Source: Verticillium longisporum (lineage: Eukaryota > Ascomycota > Sordariomycetes > Glomerellales > Plectosphaerellaceae). From it: 64,000 nucleotides of DNA. Under the pieces are notes generated by a model. It saw only the letters and a list, made by a program, of their open reading frames with translations. It had not been told where the DNA came from and ran no database searches. Location: positions 1,302,001 to 1,366,000 of the forward strand of contig JAETXT010000008.1 in assembly GCA_019188255.1 (NCBI GenBank). Direction: 5' to 3'. Positions within the stretch are counted from its first letter, which is position 1. Each line of letters starts with the position of its first letter. The position numbers and the translations under genes were made by a program. Positions 24,172 through 35,007 of this stretch are shown here, one piece after another.

Positions 24172-26364
24172 ATGATTCCGCGCCTGCTATGCACAGCCTC
24201 GAAGAGGTCATACGCAAAACAACTGAACAACACGAGACGGCCTATACCGTCACCATGTCTCCTGCGAAGCACCGTCTCGGCAGTCCGTGTGTTCCAATCC
24301 AGCGCACCTCTGCACCGCGAAGAACCGAAGGTTGCGAATGGAGCGCCGAATGCTGCGCCTGCGCTGAAAACCGACAAGGGGACCATACCACTGAAGGCCC
24401 CAAAGCCTGCTTCGCCCGACCCCATGGCTGCTGTGGACAAATCGGCACAGGAACAGCGCAAGGCTGACTGGGCCATCATGAAGGAGATGTCGCGATACCT
24501 ATGGCCGAAAGACAATTTCAGCACGAAACTCCGCGTCGGCGTGGCCGTGGCGTTGCTGGTCGGCGCCAAGGTGCTGAACGTCCAGGTGCCGTTCTACTTC
24601 AAGAGCATCGTTGATGCCATGAATGTTGATGTGGGAGCCATGGGCGGGACGGCCGTCACAATTGCAGGGAGCATGATTCTCGCCTATGGCGCGACAAGGA
24701 TAGGGGCCACAGTCTTCCAGGAGCTGCGAAACGCCATCTTTGCCACCGTTGCCCAGAAGGCCATCCGCAAGGTCGCCTGCAACGTCTTTGATCACTTGCT
24801 GCGACTTGACCTCAGCTTCGGCCTCTCCAAACAGACTGGTGGCTGGACTCGGGCCTTTGACCGCGGTACCACAGGAATCTGCTTCCTTCTGACGAGCAGG
24901 CTGTTCCACATACTCCCCATTGGGCTCGAGATCTCCATGGTCTGCGGTATCTTGACGTGGCAATACGGCGCCCAGTTTGCCGCCATCACGGCCACCACCA
25001 TGATCGCCTACACGGCCTTCACTGTGTGGACGACGGCGTGGCGCACCAAGTTCCGCAGGCAAGCCAACGCCGCCGACAACAAAGCTTCGACTGTTGCGGT
25101 CGACTCGCTCATCAACTATGAGGCAGTCAAGTACTAAAACAATGAACAGTAAGAGGTTGAGAGATACAACGCTGCCCTCACAGCATACGAGAAGAGCTCC
25201 ATCAAGGTCGCCACGTCGTTGGCGTTTCTCAACAGCGGCCAGAACATTATCTTCTCGTCGGCGCTGACTGCCATGATGTACCTGGCGGCCAACGGTGTTG
25301 CCGCAGGCACCCTGACGGTCGGTGACCTCGTCATGGTCAACCAGCTTGTCTTCCAGCTGTCGGTGCCTCTGAACTTTCTCGGTTCCGTGTACCGCGAGCT
25401 GAGGCAGTCGCTCCTGGATATGGAGACTCTCTTCAACCTGCAAAAGGTCAACGTGTCCGTCAAGGAGCAGCCCGACGCCAAGCCTCTGCTGCTGGCCAAG
25501 GGCGGCGAGATCAAATTCGACAACGTCACGTTCGGCTACCACCCCGAGAGGCCAATCTTGAGGAATCTCTCCGTCACCATCCCCGCCGGAAAAAGGTAGC
25601 CGTCGTTGGGCCCAGTGGATGTGGCAAGTCTACTCTCCTACGCCTCCTCTTCCGTTCCTATGACGCTCAGTCAGGCCGCATCACCATCGATGACCAGGAC
25701 ATCAAGTCGGTCACTCTCGACTCTCTCCGACGCTCCATCGGCGTGGTCCCCCAAGATACGCCCCTCTTTAACGACACCATCGAGCACAATATTCGCTACG
25801 GCGACATGTCGGCGTCCCGCGAGCTCGTCGAGGCAGCCGCCCAGCGTGCGCGCATCCACGAAATCATTGAGAAGTTCCCCGATCGTTACCAGACTAAGGT
25901 CGGCGAGCGCGGCCTCATGATCTCGGGCGGCGAGAAACAGCGTCTCGCCGTGAGCAGGCTGCTCCTCAAGGACCCACCGCTGCTCTTCTTCGACGAGGCC
26001 ACGAGCGCCCTCGACACGCACACGGAGCAGGCGCTCATGGCGAACATCAACAGCATCCTCCGGGAGAAGTCGAGGACGAGCGTCTTCGTCGCGCACAGGC
26101 TCAGGACCATCTTTGACGCCGACATGATCATCGTGCTGAGGGAGGGCAGCGTGGCTGAAGTGGGAACGCACAGGGAGCTGATCGACCGGGGTGGCCTCTA
26201 TGCCGAGCTGTGGAGTGGTGAGTCCTGTCTTTGAACCTTTCGGAGTGCCAGTTTTGCTAACAATCTTTGCAGCCCAGGAGACTTTGTTCAATTCCGATGG
26301 AACTAGTGCTGTGGAGAGCGAAGAGCTGGATGAAGGACGCTCTGTTCTGCCTAAGAAGAAGTAG
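24172..26364 (+). pseudogene. ATM1: Mitochondrial ABC transporter of the ATM1 type, interrupted by two stops and a frameshift
   Basis: ATM1 transporters export a sulfur compound from mitochondria for cytosolic iron-sulfur assembly. Exons 24172-26217 and 26273-26364 flank a 55-nt intron (GTGAGT, GCTAAC, TTTGCAG). Residues 1-45 form an Arg/Ser-rich presequence. The membrane domain follows at about 115-410 ([49 protein letters not shown]). The nucleotide-binding domain has Walker A GPSGCGKST, Q-loop VVPQDTPLF, signature ISGGEKQR and Walker B LLFFDEATSALD. Breaks: in-frame TAA at 25135-25137 and 25150-25152, where KY-F/Y-NNE and a following aromatic are expected, plus an A-run at 25590-25594 one base short, shifting frame just before Walker A. 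Corrected length would be 712 aa. Since ATM1 is usually essential, either an intact copy exists elsewhere or the sequence has errors. Confidence 0.85.
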
Positions 26365-26761
26365 ACAAAGCAGGTTTTCATTCCTTGACTGATCATTTCC
26401 ATGTCTGGGCTTCTGCCCAATTGCGATGAGTTGACGCAGAATCGCAGACGCAAGTGTCTTCATACGCCGCCCTTAAGTCAAAACCCACCTTGGTTCTATC
26501 AACGCCACCAGGAATGTGTTTTGCGGTAATGGCCTTATTCGCTCAAATCGACTACAGCTCTGGTGCAAAATCTTCTTGCATTGCATCATTTCTTATTTTT
26601 GACAAGCGCCGCTAAATTGAACCACAATCGACCATATCTCTCATGTAGACGGCTGCAATCTGTAAAGGCATGGTTACTCGTCTCCAGCGCTCTTCCATGG
26701 CAGGCCTACCCTCCCCCCCTTCAGATTCGAGTCTGCTTGTTCATAAAACACCCCACCTTGC
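26365..26761. other. Convergent intergenic region (ATM1-like and MFS 3' ends)
   Basis: About 400 bp between two convergent stop codons. It should hold both 3' untranslated regions. Nothing else seen. Confidence 0.5.
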
Positions 26762-28332
26762 TCAAGCGACATTAATGTTCTTACCCCTGAGTTCCCTCTT
26801 GTGGAGGAACCGGATGATGAACGCCGTGCCAATGAGACAGACAGAAATCCCGACCATGGTCGAATAACCTTTGGGGTACCTCGGCGCCTCCACCTGCTGC
26901 CAAATGAGCAGAGGGAGCCAAGCCTGCACGACATAGGCCATCTCATTCATGGTCGCCGTCACCAGGGCGCGTTCCTCGTTATCGTCCTTGCAAATCTCGT
27001 GCGCCCAGGCAAAGGTCAGGCCACTGATACCGCCTGCAAAGCCGACTAGGAAGAAACCCGCCCACTTCAGGCCGGCGGGGATGCTCCAGACGGTCAGACT
27101 GACGTTGGCAAAAATGTTGACGATGCCCGAGAAGACAATCGCGGGCCACCTGGCCCCCTTGAAGACGCTGTCGCTCGTCCACGCGTAGATCAGAGTCGTG
27201 ACGACGGTGATGGCCGCCGTGATGGTCGGGAACGTATTGATCTGCGTGACGCTGTACCCTTCCGTCTTGAGCCACAGCTGAAAGGCGGGCTGCGCCCCGG
27301 TTCCGCAGCCGTTGTTGAAGGAGATGTACAGGGCGGTGAGCCAGTAGATGTGCCAGCTCGTGAAGATCTTCTTGACCTTCTTCTTGGTGAAGGGTGCCCT
27401 GTTGGCGCGGCCCTCGAGCTGCATGCGCTTCTGGGCCATGGCGATGTCGTCCTTGGTGAAGTACCACGCGCGCGTGATCTCGGGCAGGTCGGGGAACAGG
27501 AAGAAACCGGCCATGGCGATCGGCAGGGAGATGACCGTGTTGATGATGAAGAGCCACTGCCACCCGTGATAGCCGTGCACGCCGTCTAAGTGGTAGACTG
27601 CTGCCATGAGGTAGCCTCAGAACATGGTGCCGATGGCGCCGCTGACGTGGAAGATGCAGCTGCGCTTGGCGAGCTCGTCGGAGCGGTACCAGCTGCCGAT
27701 AATGTACTGCATGCCCGGGTAGAACGTGGACTCGGCTAGGCCGATGAAGAAGCGGAGGGCGTAGATTTGCTTTGCGCTTGTGCACTTGGCCAGAAGGATA
27801 GTCAAGACAGACCAGGTCACTTCGCAGGCGGGGATCCACAGGGAAGGGCGGACCTTGGTGAGGAGCAGGTTGCTTCGAGACCAGTCAGTACACTTTTGTT
27901 GTGAGCACCAGGGAACAGAGCGGCTCAGACATACCTTGGAATCTCACCAATGACGTATCCCACAGTCCAAAAGGTTTGCATGTAGTTGAGCTCGTTTCCA
28001 TAAAGGCCCAAGTCTTCCCGCATGCCAGAGACGAAGGCGTTGTTGATATTGATTCGATCAAGGTACTTGATGAAGTATCCGAGTGAGGCCATGGTCAGCA
28101 ACACAGCGTCGAGTTTGAAGAGGCACTTGCGCTCTTCAGGCGATTTGTCGAGCGTGTCCCAGACATAGGACTTCCATGTTTTCTTAGGCTTCTGCTGGAT
28201 GATGGATGAATCTCCAGCATCTGTCGGAGAAGGTGTGCCATCGGTCGACACCACAGAAGAGGCGGCAACCTTCTGGTCCGATGGGACGTCAGCGTCCGAG
28301 AACGAGCGGTCTTTTCCCACGTCGGCGCTCAT
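26762..28332 (-). pseudogene. MFS permease, Dal5/Liz1-like (anion:cation symporter family), one in-frame stop
   Basis: Plasma-membrane H+ symporter of the ACS family, which takes up small organic acids such as allantoate, pantothenate, nicotinate or sulfonates. Exons 28332-27935 and 27872-26762 are separated by a 62-nt intron (GTATGT, ACTGAC, CGAAG); 502 aa if the stop is ignored. Family blocks: KLDAVLLTMASLGYFIKYLDRININNAFVSGM in TM1 (split here for length: LGYFIKYLDRININNA), FFIGLAESTFYPGMQY, WQWLFIINTVISLP and FFLFPDLPEITRAWYF. A TGA at 27617-27619 falls in GTMF-*-GYLMAAV, where Ser is usual, so it is either a pseudogene or an error. The start at 28332 (MSADVG) is preferred; the frame is open to an ATG at 28428. 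Divergent from the TauD gene, suggesting a sulfonate-type substrate (inference). Confidence 0.85.
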
Positions 28333-28804
28333 GCTGGGCGATCTCGAGTGATACGAAGAAGATAGAGGACGTGGTGAGCCGGCCAGAATTTGAAGGCCGA
28401 GCCTGGCTTCTTCCCTCTTTGTTATCACTATTGAAGATCATACTACGTTGTACTAAAACCCTGCCATGCTGACCGACTTCCGATGGCGGACCACTCCCGC
28501 ATGGTTGATCGAAGCTCATGTCGGACCGGGCCCGCGCCGACTACCGAATTGACCATGGTATCATCAAGCTGTCGTCCAACACCTACAGGCATGGCAAGTC
28601 AGATCTGGCACATTGAGCTGTCAAATCGGCGTGCCAGACAGTCCATTGGATGAACGCCGACACAGTCGCCGCCACGCTACTCCACGGTTTCTCCGATCCA
28701 TAGTGTTCCGCCGCCGATGATCTGCGCCAACAGGTGCTTGTAAGTATATGGCGCGAGCGGCTCTGCGCCAATGACGGTCACGAACGACGATGCAGTGAAA
28801 GAAG

Positions 28805-28829
28805 GCGCCATATGTGCTGCATATGAGGT
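28805..28829 (+). promoter_or_regulatory. Duplicated promoter motif, copy 1
   Basis: Contains CATATG, five bases, CATATG, i.e. two palindromic hexamers around TGCTG. Repeated at 28952 with three changes. Candidate binding site for a dimeric regulator; function inferred only. Confidence 0.4.
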
Positions 28830-28951
28830 AAGAAAATGTCCCACGCTGATTTATCATCGGCTTGCTCTTCTCCGTCTTCCGCGTTATGTGCGCCACCGGT
28901 CCGGCCCGGTTGTTGGCTCCTTGGCCAATGCCTGATCTCTTGATCTAGCGA

Positions 28952-28976
28952 ACGCCATATGTGGTGCGTATGAGGT
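28952..28976 (+). promoter_or_regulatory. Duplicated promoter motif, copy 2
   Basis: Second copy of the 25-bp motif, 147 bp downstream of the first. Here the second hexamer reads CGTATG. Confidence 0.4.
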
Positions 28977-29202
28977 CATCGATAAGGAAGACGCGTGTGT
29001 CGTGCGGGGGGGGCGTCGGACGGGTCATCGACGCATGGCGTTCAGCAACGCTCAATCACGAACGTTGCATATACTCACGAGGATCGAGGTTCGCTGCTTC
29101 ACAATGTCAGTTAATAAAGACCCACGTGTTGAACCTACCCTGGACTGAATCAAGACACAACCCCCAGCATGTTTATCTGGTTCAAACAACGTGCAGTCCA
29201 CC

Positions 29203-30466
29203 ATGGCCCCATCCGCAATTGACCCGTCCATCACTGATACAGCCGAGCCGATCAAGGATACTCTCGGTCTCCCTGGAACAACAGTGCAGCGCTTGACTAA
29301 GGCCAAGATTGACCTGTCGGGCGGCTATCCGTATCGTCCATTGAAGCCACTCTACCTTCAAGACGTATACAAGATTCGTTCGGAAGAGTATCCCTACGTC
29401 GATGCAGGCGCTCGAGCCGACAAGTCTAAGAAGAATCTCCTCTCCGCCGCCACCAAGGTGACAGACTTGACGACTCACATTGGCACCGAGATTGAAGGCA
29501 TTCAGCTGAAGGACCTGACTGACGTTCAGCGAGACGAGTTGGCACTCTTGATTGCGGAACGTAGTGTGGTCTTCTTCCGGGACCAAGACATCACTCCACA
29601 GCAACAGAAGGAGCTAGGCGAGCACTTTGGCCAGGTAGAAGTTCATGTTAGTCCGACCTGTACCTCGAGAAGACTCTTCAGACCGACTGACCACACATAT
29701 AGCCTCAAGTGCCCCAGATCCCGGGCGTAGAGGGCGTTGCGGTCATCTGGCCTGATCTGCAGGCTACAGAGTTCCCGGCATCATTCCGCAGGCCCGGCGG
29801 CGCGTCGAGGTGGCACTCTGACCTGGTCCACGAGCTCCAGCCTGCAGGCATTACCCATTTGCACAACGACACTGTCCCTCCCACGGGCGGTGACACGCTC
29901 TGGGCCTCGGGCTACAGTGCCTACGAGAAGCTCTCGCCCGAATTCCGTAAGATCATCGATGGCAGGAAGGCAGTATACAGATCCGCTCATCCCTACCTCG
30001 ATCGCGACAAGCCAAATGCCGGCCCCAAGCACGTCGAGCGCACGCATCCACTGGTGCGGGTGCATCCGGCGACAGGATGGAAGGCGCTCTGGGTCAACAG
30101 AGCCATGACAGACCGCATCGTCGGCCTCGACAAGGCCGAGAGCGATGTGATTCTCAACTACCTCTACGATGTGTACGAGAAGAACGTCGACATTCAGCTT
30201 AGGTTCAAGTGGACACCGGGCACCAGCGCGCTGTGGGACAACAGGTTGGTTGCACAGCCCTTCCACGATGCAGCTCAGTCTACTGACAAGATGATGACAG
30301 GATCACGATCCACAATGCCAGCTGGGACTATGCGGGCAAGCACCCGCGTCACGGCACGCGAGTGACCTCACTGGCTGAGGTGCCGTACTTTGATGCCAGT
30401 GCACCCACGAGACGCCAGGCTTTGGGGCTGCTGGACGATGAAGAGAAGAGGGAGCTTGGCATCTGA
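29203..30466 (+). CDS. TauD/TfdA-family 2-oxoglutarate-dependent dioxygenase
   Basis: Fe(II)/2-oxoglutarate oxygenase, probably releasing sulfite from taurine or another sulfonate, as the yeast Jlp1 family does. Three exons: 29203-29646, 29703-30244, 30301-30466; introns of 56 nt each (GTTAGT...ATAG and GTTGGT...ACAG); 383 aa, uninterrupted. The iron ligands are visible as WHSDLVHE (H-x-D) and the distal His in the ITIHNASWDY block. The following GKHPRHGTRV supplies the Arg that binds 2-oxoglutarate. LIAERSVVFFRDQDITP and LWVNRAMTDRIVGL are typical of fungal members. The start ATG has a CCACCATGG context. Placed head-to-head with the MFS permease, which suggests a small uptake-and-catabolism unit. 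Substrate not provable from sequence. Confidence 0.92.
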
Positions 30467-31731
30467 GGCTGTGAGAATGTTCAGGGCGCGAATGATCCTC
30501 TCGCGTCGTCCGTTAGCGAGCGCAGCCCATTACTTTTTTTGTTTTCTTCAAAACTTTCACGTCGCCGCAGTGGAAGGATTACGGCCGACATATGTATTCG
30601 ATTGGGAAGAGGAGGGATGCTGCTTACAACGCGTCAGCAAAGTTGAGAATCAAGATTCGCGATCCGCAAACCAAGATGAGTCCAGAAATGGTACCCGAGC
30701 AACCGAAGAGCCTCCCAAGCTCGAGCCGCCGTGATGTCGCTGGCGAGAGGAGCAAATGAGCTCTCTCTTTGATCGTTCATTATGCCGAACAATTGATCCA
30801 ACTGAAGGATGTAAATCATACGATTGCTACTTTTTGATTTCCCGTCAGATTGCTTGGGCTTAGCTTGTTGGGCTTATGCCTCCGCTGATGTCCAAAATAG
30901 GTCGCCGCTTGTTGTGTTGGCATATCGAGGCATAGCGATCCCGGCTCTGGAGACCCCACTGCCCGTTCGGATGGCTACTGAAGCCGGCCATCATCCTAGT
31001 ATCATCAGTGGGCGCAGGCCATCGTGCACAACACAACACAGCACAGCACACAGCGAAGAAAACATGGTGGCATGGCAGTCTGCCGGGTTGCACGACAAGG
31101 TCAGTACCGCGACCGACTAGCCCCAGCCCCAGCGATGGGCCGGAACCTGAGCGGCCGATGCTGGGCGCCAATGATGATGGAGCGAAGCCGTAAGAGAAGA
31201 CGAGAATATGATTGTTATTCTCCTTCTGCAGCCCAGTCACCGCCTCGACCATAGCCAGCAATGGTTTAGCGTCTGCCAGCAGACGACCGAAGGCAGCCAA
31301 TCCTGGGAACCGTTGGCCAGCTAGCTCGACCATTTCGGCAAGGCGTTCACTCCTTCGGGGGGAGAAGGCAGAGTGATGACTTCTGGGCTGTGCTGCTGAT
31401 GGGTGTGCTATTGATAGCACCTGGCATGTGCTGTTGTGGAGATGTCCCAACGGCTTGGGTGAGCTGCGATGTTTGTCGACCGCGAGAGGCTGACTTGAAG
31501 GATGCAGGTAATTTCACGACGATATTGAGATGTCGATGTTTTCAATTATATAGAACAACAAATGCTGGCTACAAATGCGCCTATATTTCTTACCTCTCCA
31601 GCATCAGCATCATCCTCAGTAGTCTCAGCGTCGCCTTTGAAGCATCCTGCATCTAGCATCCAGCATTAGACTCATTATTTGCAGCCATTTTCCTTTCGCT
31701 CCAACCAATACCAGATCCCCTCACAAATACA
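30467..31731. other. Intergenic region, no supported gene
   Basis: About 1.26 kb containing a CA/ACAGC-rich simple patch near 31026-31056 and a pyrimidine/CATC-rich leader just before 31732. No convincing coding pattern. Confidence 0.5.
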
Positions 31732-32573
31732 ATGCATTCAACAACACTCCTCTCCTCCATCATCCTCAGCGCCGTGGCCTTGGCTGCGCCGTCCGCACCC
31801 AGGAGCGACGACTCTTCCATCGACAGTGTACTGCCGCCCGTCGTCCCCGTCAACACGCGCGCCGCCGACCCAGAGCTCATCACGAAGCTCATGACGGCCC
31901 CAACCCAGCGCCAGCGCGCCAACCTACTCGACCAGCCCGGCGACTTTGTCTTTGACTTCACCGATCTCTCGGTCCCCGGGTCCGAGTCCAAGGGAAAGGG
32001 CGGCTTCTCCACCTCGGCCACAGCCCGGACCTTCCCGGCCCTCATCGGCAACGGCGCCGGCATGACGCTCGGCTTCCTCGGCCCCTGCGGCATGAACACA
32101 GCCCACGTGCACCCGCGCGCCACCGAGCTCAACGTCGTCGTCAAGGGCCGCCTCGTGACCAACTTTGTCATCGAGAACGGCGTCGAGCCCATCGAGAACA
32201 CAATGTCGCTCTACCAGATGAGCGTGTTCCCCAAGGGCGCGATCCATCAAGAATACTACCCTGGTGAGTCCATCTACCCCATCTGCCCTACTGAAGAGTG
32301 CTGACACGTCTCGTCGCAGATTGTGAAGACACAGTCTTCGTCGCCGGCTTCAACGACCCCGACCCCGGCGTCGAGCAGGTCGCCCAGGCCTTCTTCAGCC
32401 TCAACCCCGATGTCGTCTCGGCCACGCTCGGCGGCGTCACGACCCTCGACGGCAAGGACATTGCGAGCTTCCGCGAGCACATTCCCGATAATGTCGCCCT
32501 CGGCATCGAGGCGTGCCTCAACAAGTGCGGCCTCAAGAGGAATGCCAAGAGGGATGACTTCTTCCTCAACTAG
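31732..32573 (+). CDS. Secreted germin-like cupin (spherulin-1A type)
   Basis: Extracellular metal-binding beta-barrel protein; germin-like proteins may act as oxalate oxidase, superoxide dismutase or structural wall proteins. Exons 31732-32263 and 32320-32573, 56-nt intron (GTGAGT, GCTGAC, CGCAG); 261 aa. Signal peptide ~1-19 (LSSIILSAVALAAP). Germin box 1 is seen as GMNTAHVHPRATELNVVVKG with the H-x-H...E manganese ligands. Box 2 is MSVFPKGAIHQEYYP, with the fourth His ligand, followed by VFVAGFNDPDPG. Two C-terminal Cys (EACLNKCG) may pair. Intact frame, so unlike several neighbours. Enzyme activity cannot be decided from sequence. Confidence 0.93.
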
Positions 32574-33207
32574 AGTTAACTGGTGCCATCATGCTTTATG
32601 AGGGTGTTTCTTTCGGTCTTTGATACCACATGTGGAAGGGCGGGTGCATGGTCTGGCGTTTGATTTCTTTTGGCATGATCATGGTTCGCAGCATTTTAGA
32701 ATTTGCATGCATCGGCGCAATAGAGAGTCCTATTGTTCGTTGCTTGAAGTCTGGGTTTTTCCTTCAATTCGCCATTTGCCTTAGAGGGTGATTCGTGCTC
32801 CTGATGGCCCTTATTCGGCCTCATTGACGCAATGTGACCCAACAGCTGTGTACGACGTAGTTACATCGACTTTGTCGGCACCGAAGACACTGGCTCGCAA
32901 CCATAACCACGCCAGTGCTTCCTATGTTTGCCGCTGATAGGATTGATGAATTCGGTCCTTCGCGCTGACCTTGCTCGAGCTGCCACTTGGAGGTGTTGGA
33001 GCAGATGAAGTACTTGAAGCCTCTCAGCAAGAATTCAAAACGTACATACGGAGAACACTGAGGCGTTCAAGGCCGGTCCTCACATAACACGGCATGTGGT
33101 GGATGCCAAGCAGCATGAGGGTAATCATAACGTCGTTATCGTCCCAGGTCAATTCTGAGTACAACCTGGTACACCTAGTTCCTCCTAACCCCACTTCATG
33201 GAACATC
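32574..33207. other. Convergent intergenic region (cupin and phosphate permease 3' ends)
   Basis: About 630 bp with no gene signal; should hold the two 3' untranslated regions. Confidence 0.5.
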
Positions 33208-35007
33208 TTAGGATCCAAACTGAGGCGCGTTCAATGCCATGACCGTCAAAAGACCCGACATGAGCCCCGCACACGGAAGAGTCAGCACCCAGCCTCCAAA
33301 GATGAAAGCTAGTTGCCGCCAGTTTACAGCGCCCAAATCCAAGTTCATCAGTGCCACGCCAAGAACAGCACCTGTGAGGCACTGGGTAGTCGACACTGGA
33401 AGTCCAAGGCGACTCGCCAGCAGCACAGTAATGGCAGCACCAAGTTCCATTGCGTAGCCCCTCGTCGGCGACAGCTGTGTGATCTTGTTGCCGAGCGCCC
33501 TGATAATGTGATGGCCCATGAACCAAAAACCAGCGCCAAGGAGGAAACCGGCGACAACGAGGATCCAGACAGGAGTGTTGACATCCTCAGTCACCAGACC
33601 AGTACGGAAGACTTGGTAGGATGCCACCCAAGGGCCGACCGAGTTAGCCACATCATTGGACCCATGTGCAATGGACATCATGATCGCTGAAGCAACCTGG
33701 GCGTAGGTCCAAAGGTGTTCAACGCGGTTATCATACCGCTCCGCCTTGCCGTGGACGTTTGCGAGTTGAGCCGACGCGTGCGTAACACAATCGCGCGTTA
33801 CCCCTTGGAGGAAGAAGTATTTGAGAAGCGACCACTGTCGTTGTGGGTGGTAGACGGGAAGGTGTGCCGTTGGCGCTAGAAAGCGCTCCTCCGGCTCAGG
33901 CTTCAGATGCTTGCGTCGAATCGGCAGGGTTCCATGGCGCTCAACATCCTCCAGAGACTGGCCATTGCCCGCAGGATTGGGTTGCACACCAGAGCTGCTG
34001 CCGGTGGCGGCCGGCTCGGTCGTAGGAGAGATTCGGTTGGGACTATCGGTGTCGGTCTTCTTCTTATCAGTACTAGCGAAATCCGACGCAGAAGTTCTGC
34101 TGCCATTCTGATGCCGTTGCTTCTCACTGATGGCCTGGTCGTGGGCATTTTCATAGTAATCAATGACGATTGAATCACCCTTGCCAGGAAAGTAGAGCGG
34201 GGGGTTCTCCTTCAGCAACAGAGGCCCCAAAGGGATGTGCCAGGGTCGGATCCGGGGATCTTGCATGACGATTACTCTCTTGAAGTAGGGGATGAAGAAT
34301 ATGTAGCCGATGGCCAGGACGCCGAAGAACACCCCGAGTACTATTCCGCATGCAGTGCCTGCACCAAGGGCTTCGAGGCTGGGTGCGCCTGGGGCTTCGA
34401 CTGTTATAAAAAGCGCCAAGACGGCGCCGGTGAAAGCCAGATAGAAGGGTATAGCACGCATGGCCTTCTCGAACGAATTCTGACGCTCGAGGATGAAGAA
34501 TTTTAAGGTGCCAAAAAGGATGGCAGCAATGGCGCCCGAGATCAAAGGGGCGATCCCCCACGAGGCGGCGACTTGCGACACGCTGCCGTCGTTCCAAGCC
34601 CCCCACACACTGGCTCCCGAGGCAACTCCAGCCCCAATCAAGGCGCCAACGATTGTTTGTGTCGTTGACACGGGCATGCCCATCTTGGTGGCGAAGATGA
34701 GCCAGCTGGCCGAGGCCACTTCGGAACATCCCATGACCAACATGAGTACGGCTGGGCTGTCGGCGAAGTGATCGATGTTGATAATGTTATTCTTGACTGT
34801 ACCCGTGACCCGCTCTCCCAGGGCCACAGCTCCAATGAACTCTGTGATCATGGAGAGGATACCGACTTGGGGCATGGTCAGGGTACGTGCCGCGACTGAT
34901 GTAGCGTAAGCGTTGGCGACATCGTTGGCTCCGTTACCGAAAGCACTACCACAGAGGGCTATGGTAGTGATGGCGAGGATCCAGTCATATTGAGGAAACG
35001 CGGGCAT
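33208..35007 (-). CDS. pho-4: High-affinity Na+/phosphate symporter, PiT family (PHO-4/Pho89-like)
   Basis: Plasma-membrane permease that brings in inorganic phosphate with sodium, related to Neurospora PHO-4 and yeast Pho89. Single exon, 599 aa, uninterrupted. Both PiT signatures are visible: GNGANDVANAYATSVA near residue 24 and GSNDVANSVGPWVASY in the C-terminal half, each followed by a VSTTQ motif (GMPVSTTQTIVGA and GLPVSTTQCLTGA). About 12 membrane spans flank a long hydrophilic central loop (~residues 300-430, Ser/Thr/Lys/Pro-rich). Start placed at 35007 (MPAFPQYDWILA), matching the family N-terminus; the frame is open to 35277 but that extension is not family-like. CACGTT-type half sites upstream fit phosphate-starvation control (inference). 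Confidence 0.95.
   Translation of the reverse strand: MPAFPQYDWILAITTIALCGSAFGNGANDVANAYATSVAARTLTMPQVGILSMITEFIGAVALGERVTGTVKNNIINIDHFADSPAVLMLVMGCSEVASASWLIFATKMGMPVSTTQTIVGALIGAGVASGASVWGAWNDGSVSQVAASWGIAPLISGAIAAILFGTLKFFILERQNSFEKAMRAIPFYLAFTGAVLALFITVEAPGAPSLEALGAGTACGIVLGVFFGVLAIGYIFFIPYFKRVIVMQDPRIRPWHIPLGPLLLKENPPLYFPGKGDSIVIDYYENAHDQAISEKQRHQNGSRTSASDFASTDKKKTDTDSPNRISPTTEPAATGSSSGVQPNPAGNGQSLEDVERHGTLPIRRKHLKPEPEERFLAPTAHLPVYHPQRQWSLLKYFFLQGVTRDCVTHASAQLANVHGKAERYDNRVEHLWTYAQVASAIMMSIAHGSNDVANSVGPWVASYQVFRTGLVTEDVNTPVWILVVAGFLLGAGFWFMGHHIIRALGNKITQLSPTRGYAMELGAAITVLLASRLGLPVSTTQCLTGAVLGVALMNLDLGAVNWRQLAFIFGGWVLTLPCAGLMSGLLTVMALNAPQFGS

Larger units (their letters stand above)
28333..29202. 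promoter_or_regulatory. Shared divergent promoter of the MFS permease and TauD dioxygenase genes
   Basis: 870 bp between the two start codons. It contains two near-identical 25-bp motifs (28805-28829 and 28952-28976, 22 of 25 identical), both in the same orientation. A shared upstream region of this size fits co-regulation, but no mapped site is known to me here. Confidence 0.5.

Noticed and set aside
25126..25155. Possible 19-nt GT...AG intron that would remove the first TAA in the ATM1-like gene
   Set aside because: Too short for a spliceosomal intron, lacks a branch site, and would delete the conserved NNE residues.
24499..25542. 347-codon frame antisense to the ATM1-like gene
   Set aside because: Shadow frame; the sense strand carries the ABC transporter motifs even though interrupted.
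26979..27839. 286-codon second minus-strand frame overlapping the MFS gene
   Set aside because: Arg/His-rich out-of-frame translation of the permease; no transporter-like hydrophobic pattern.
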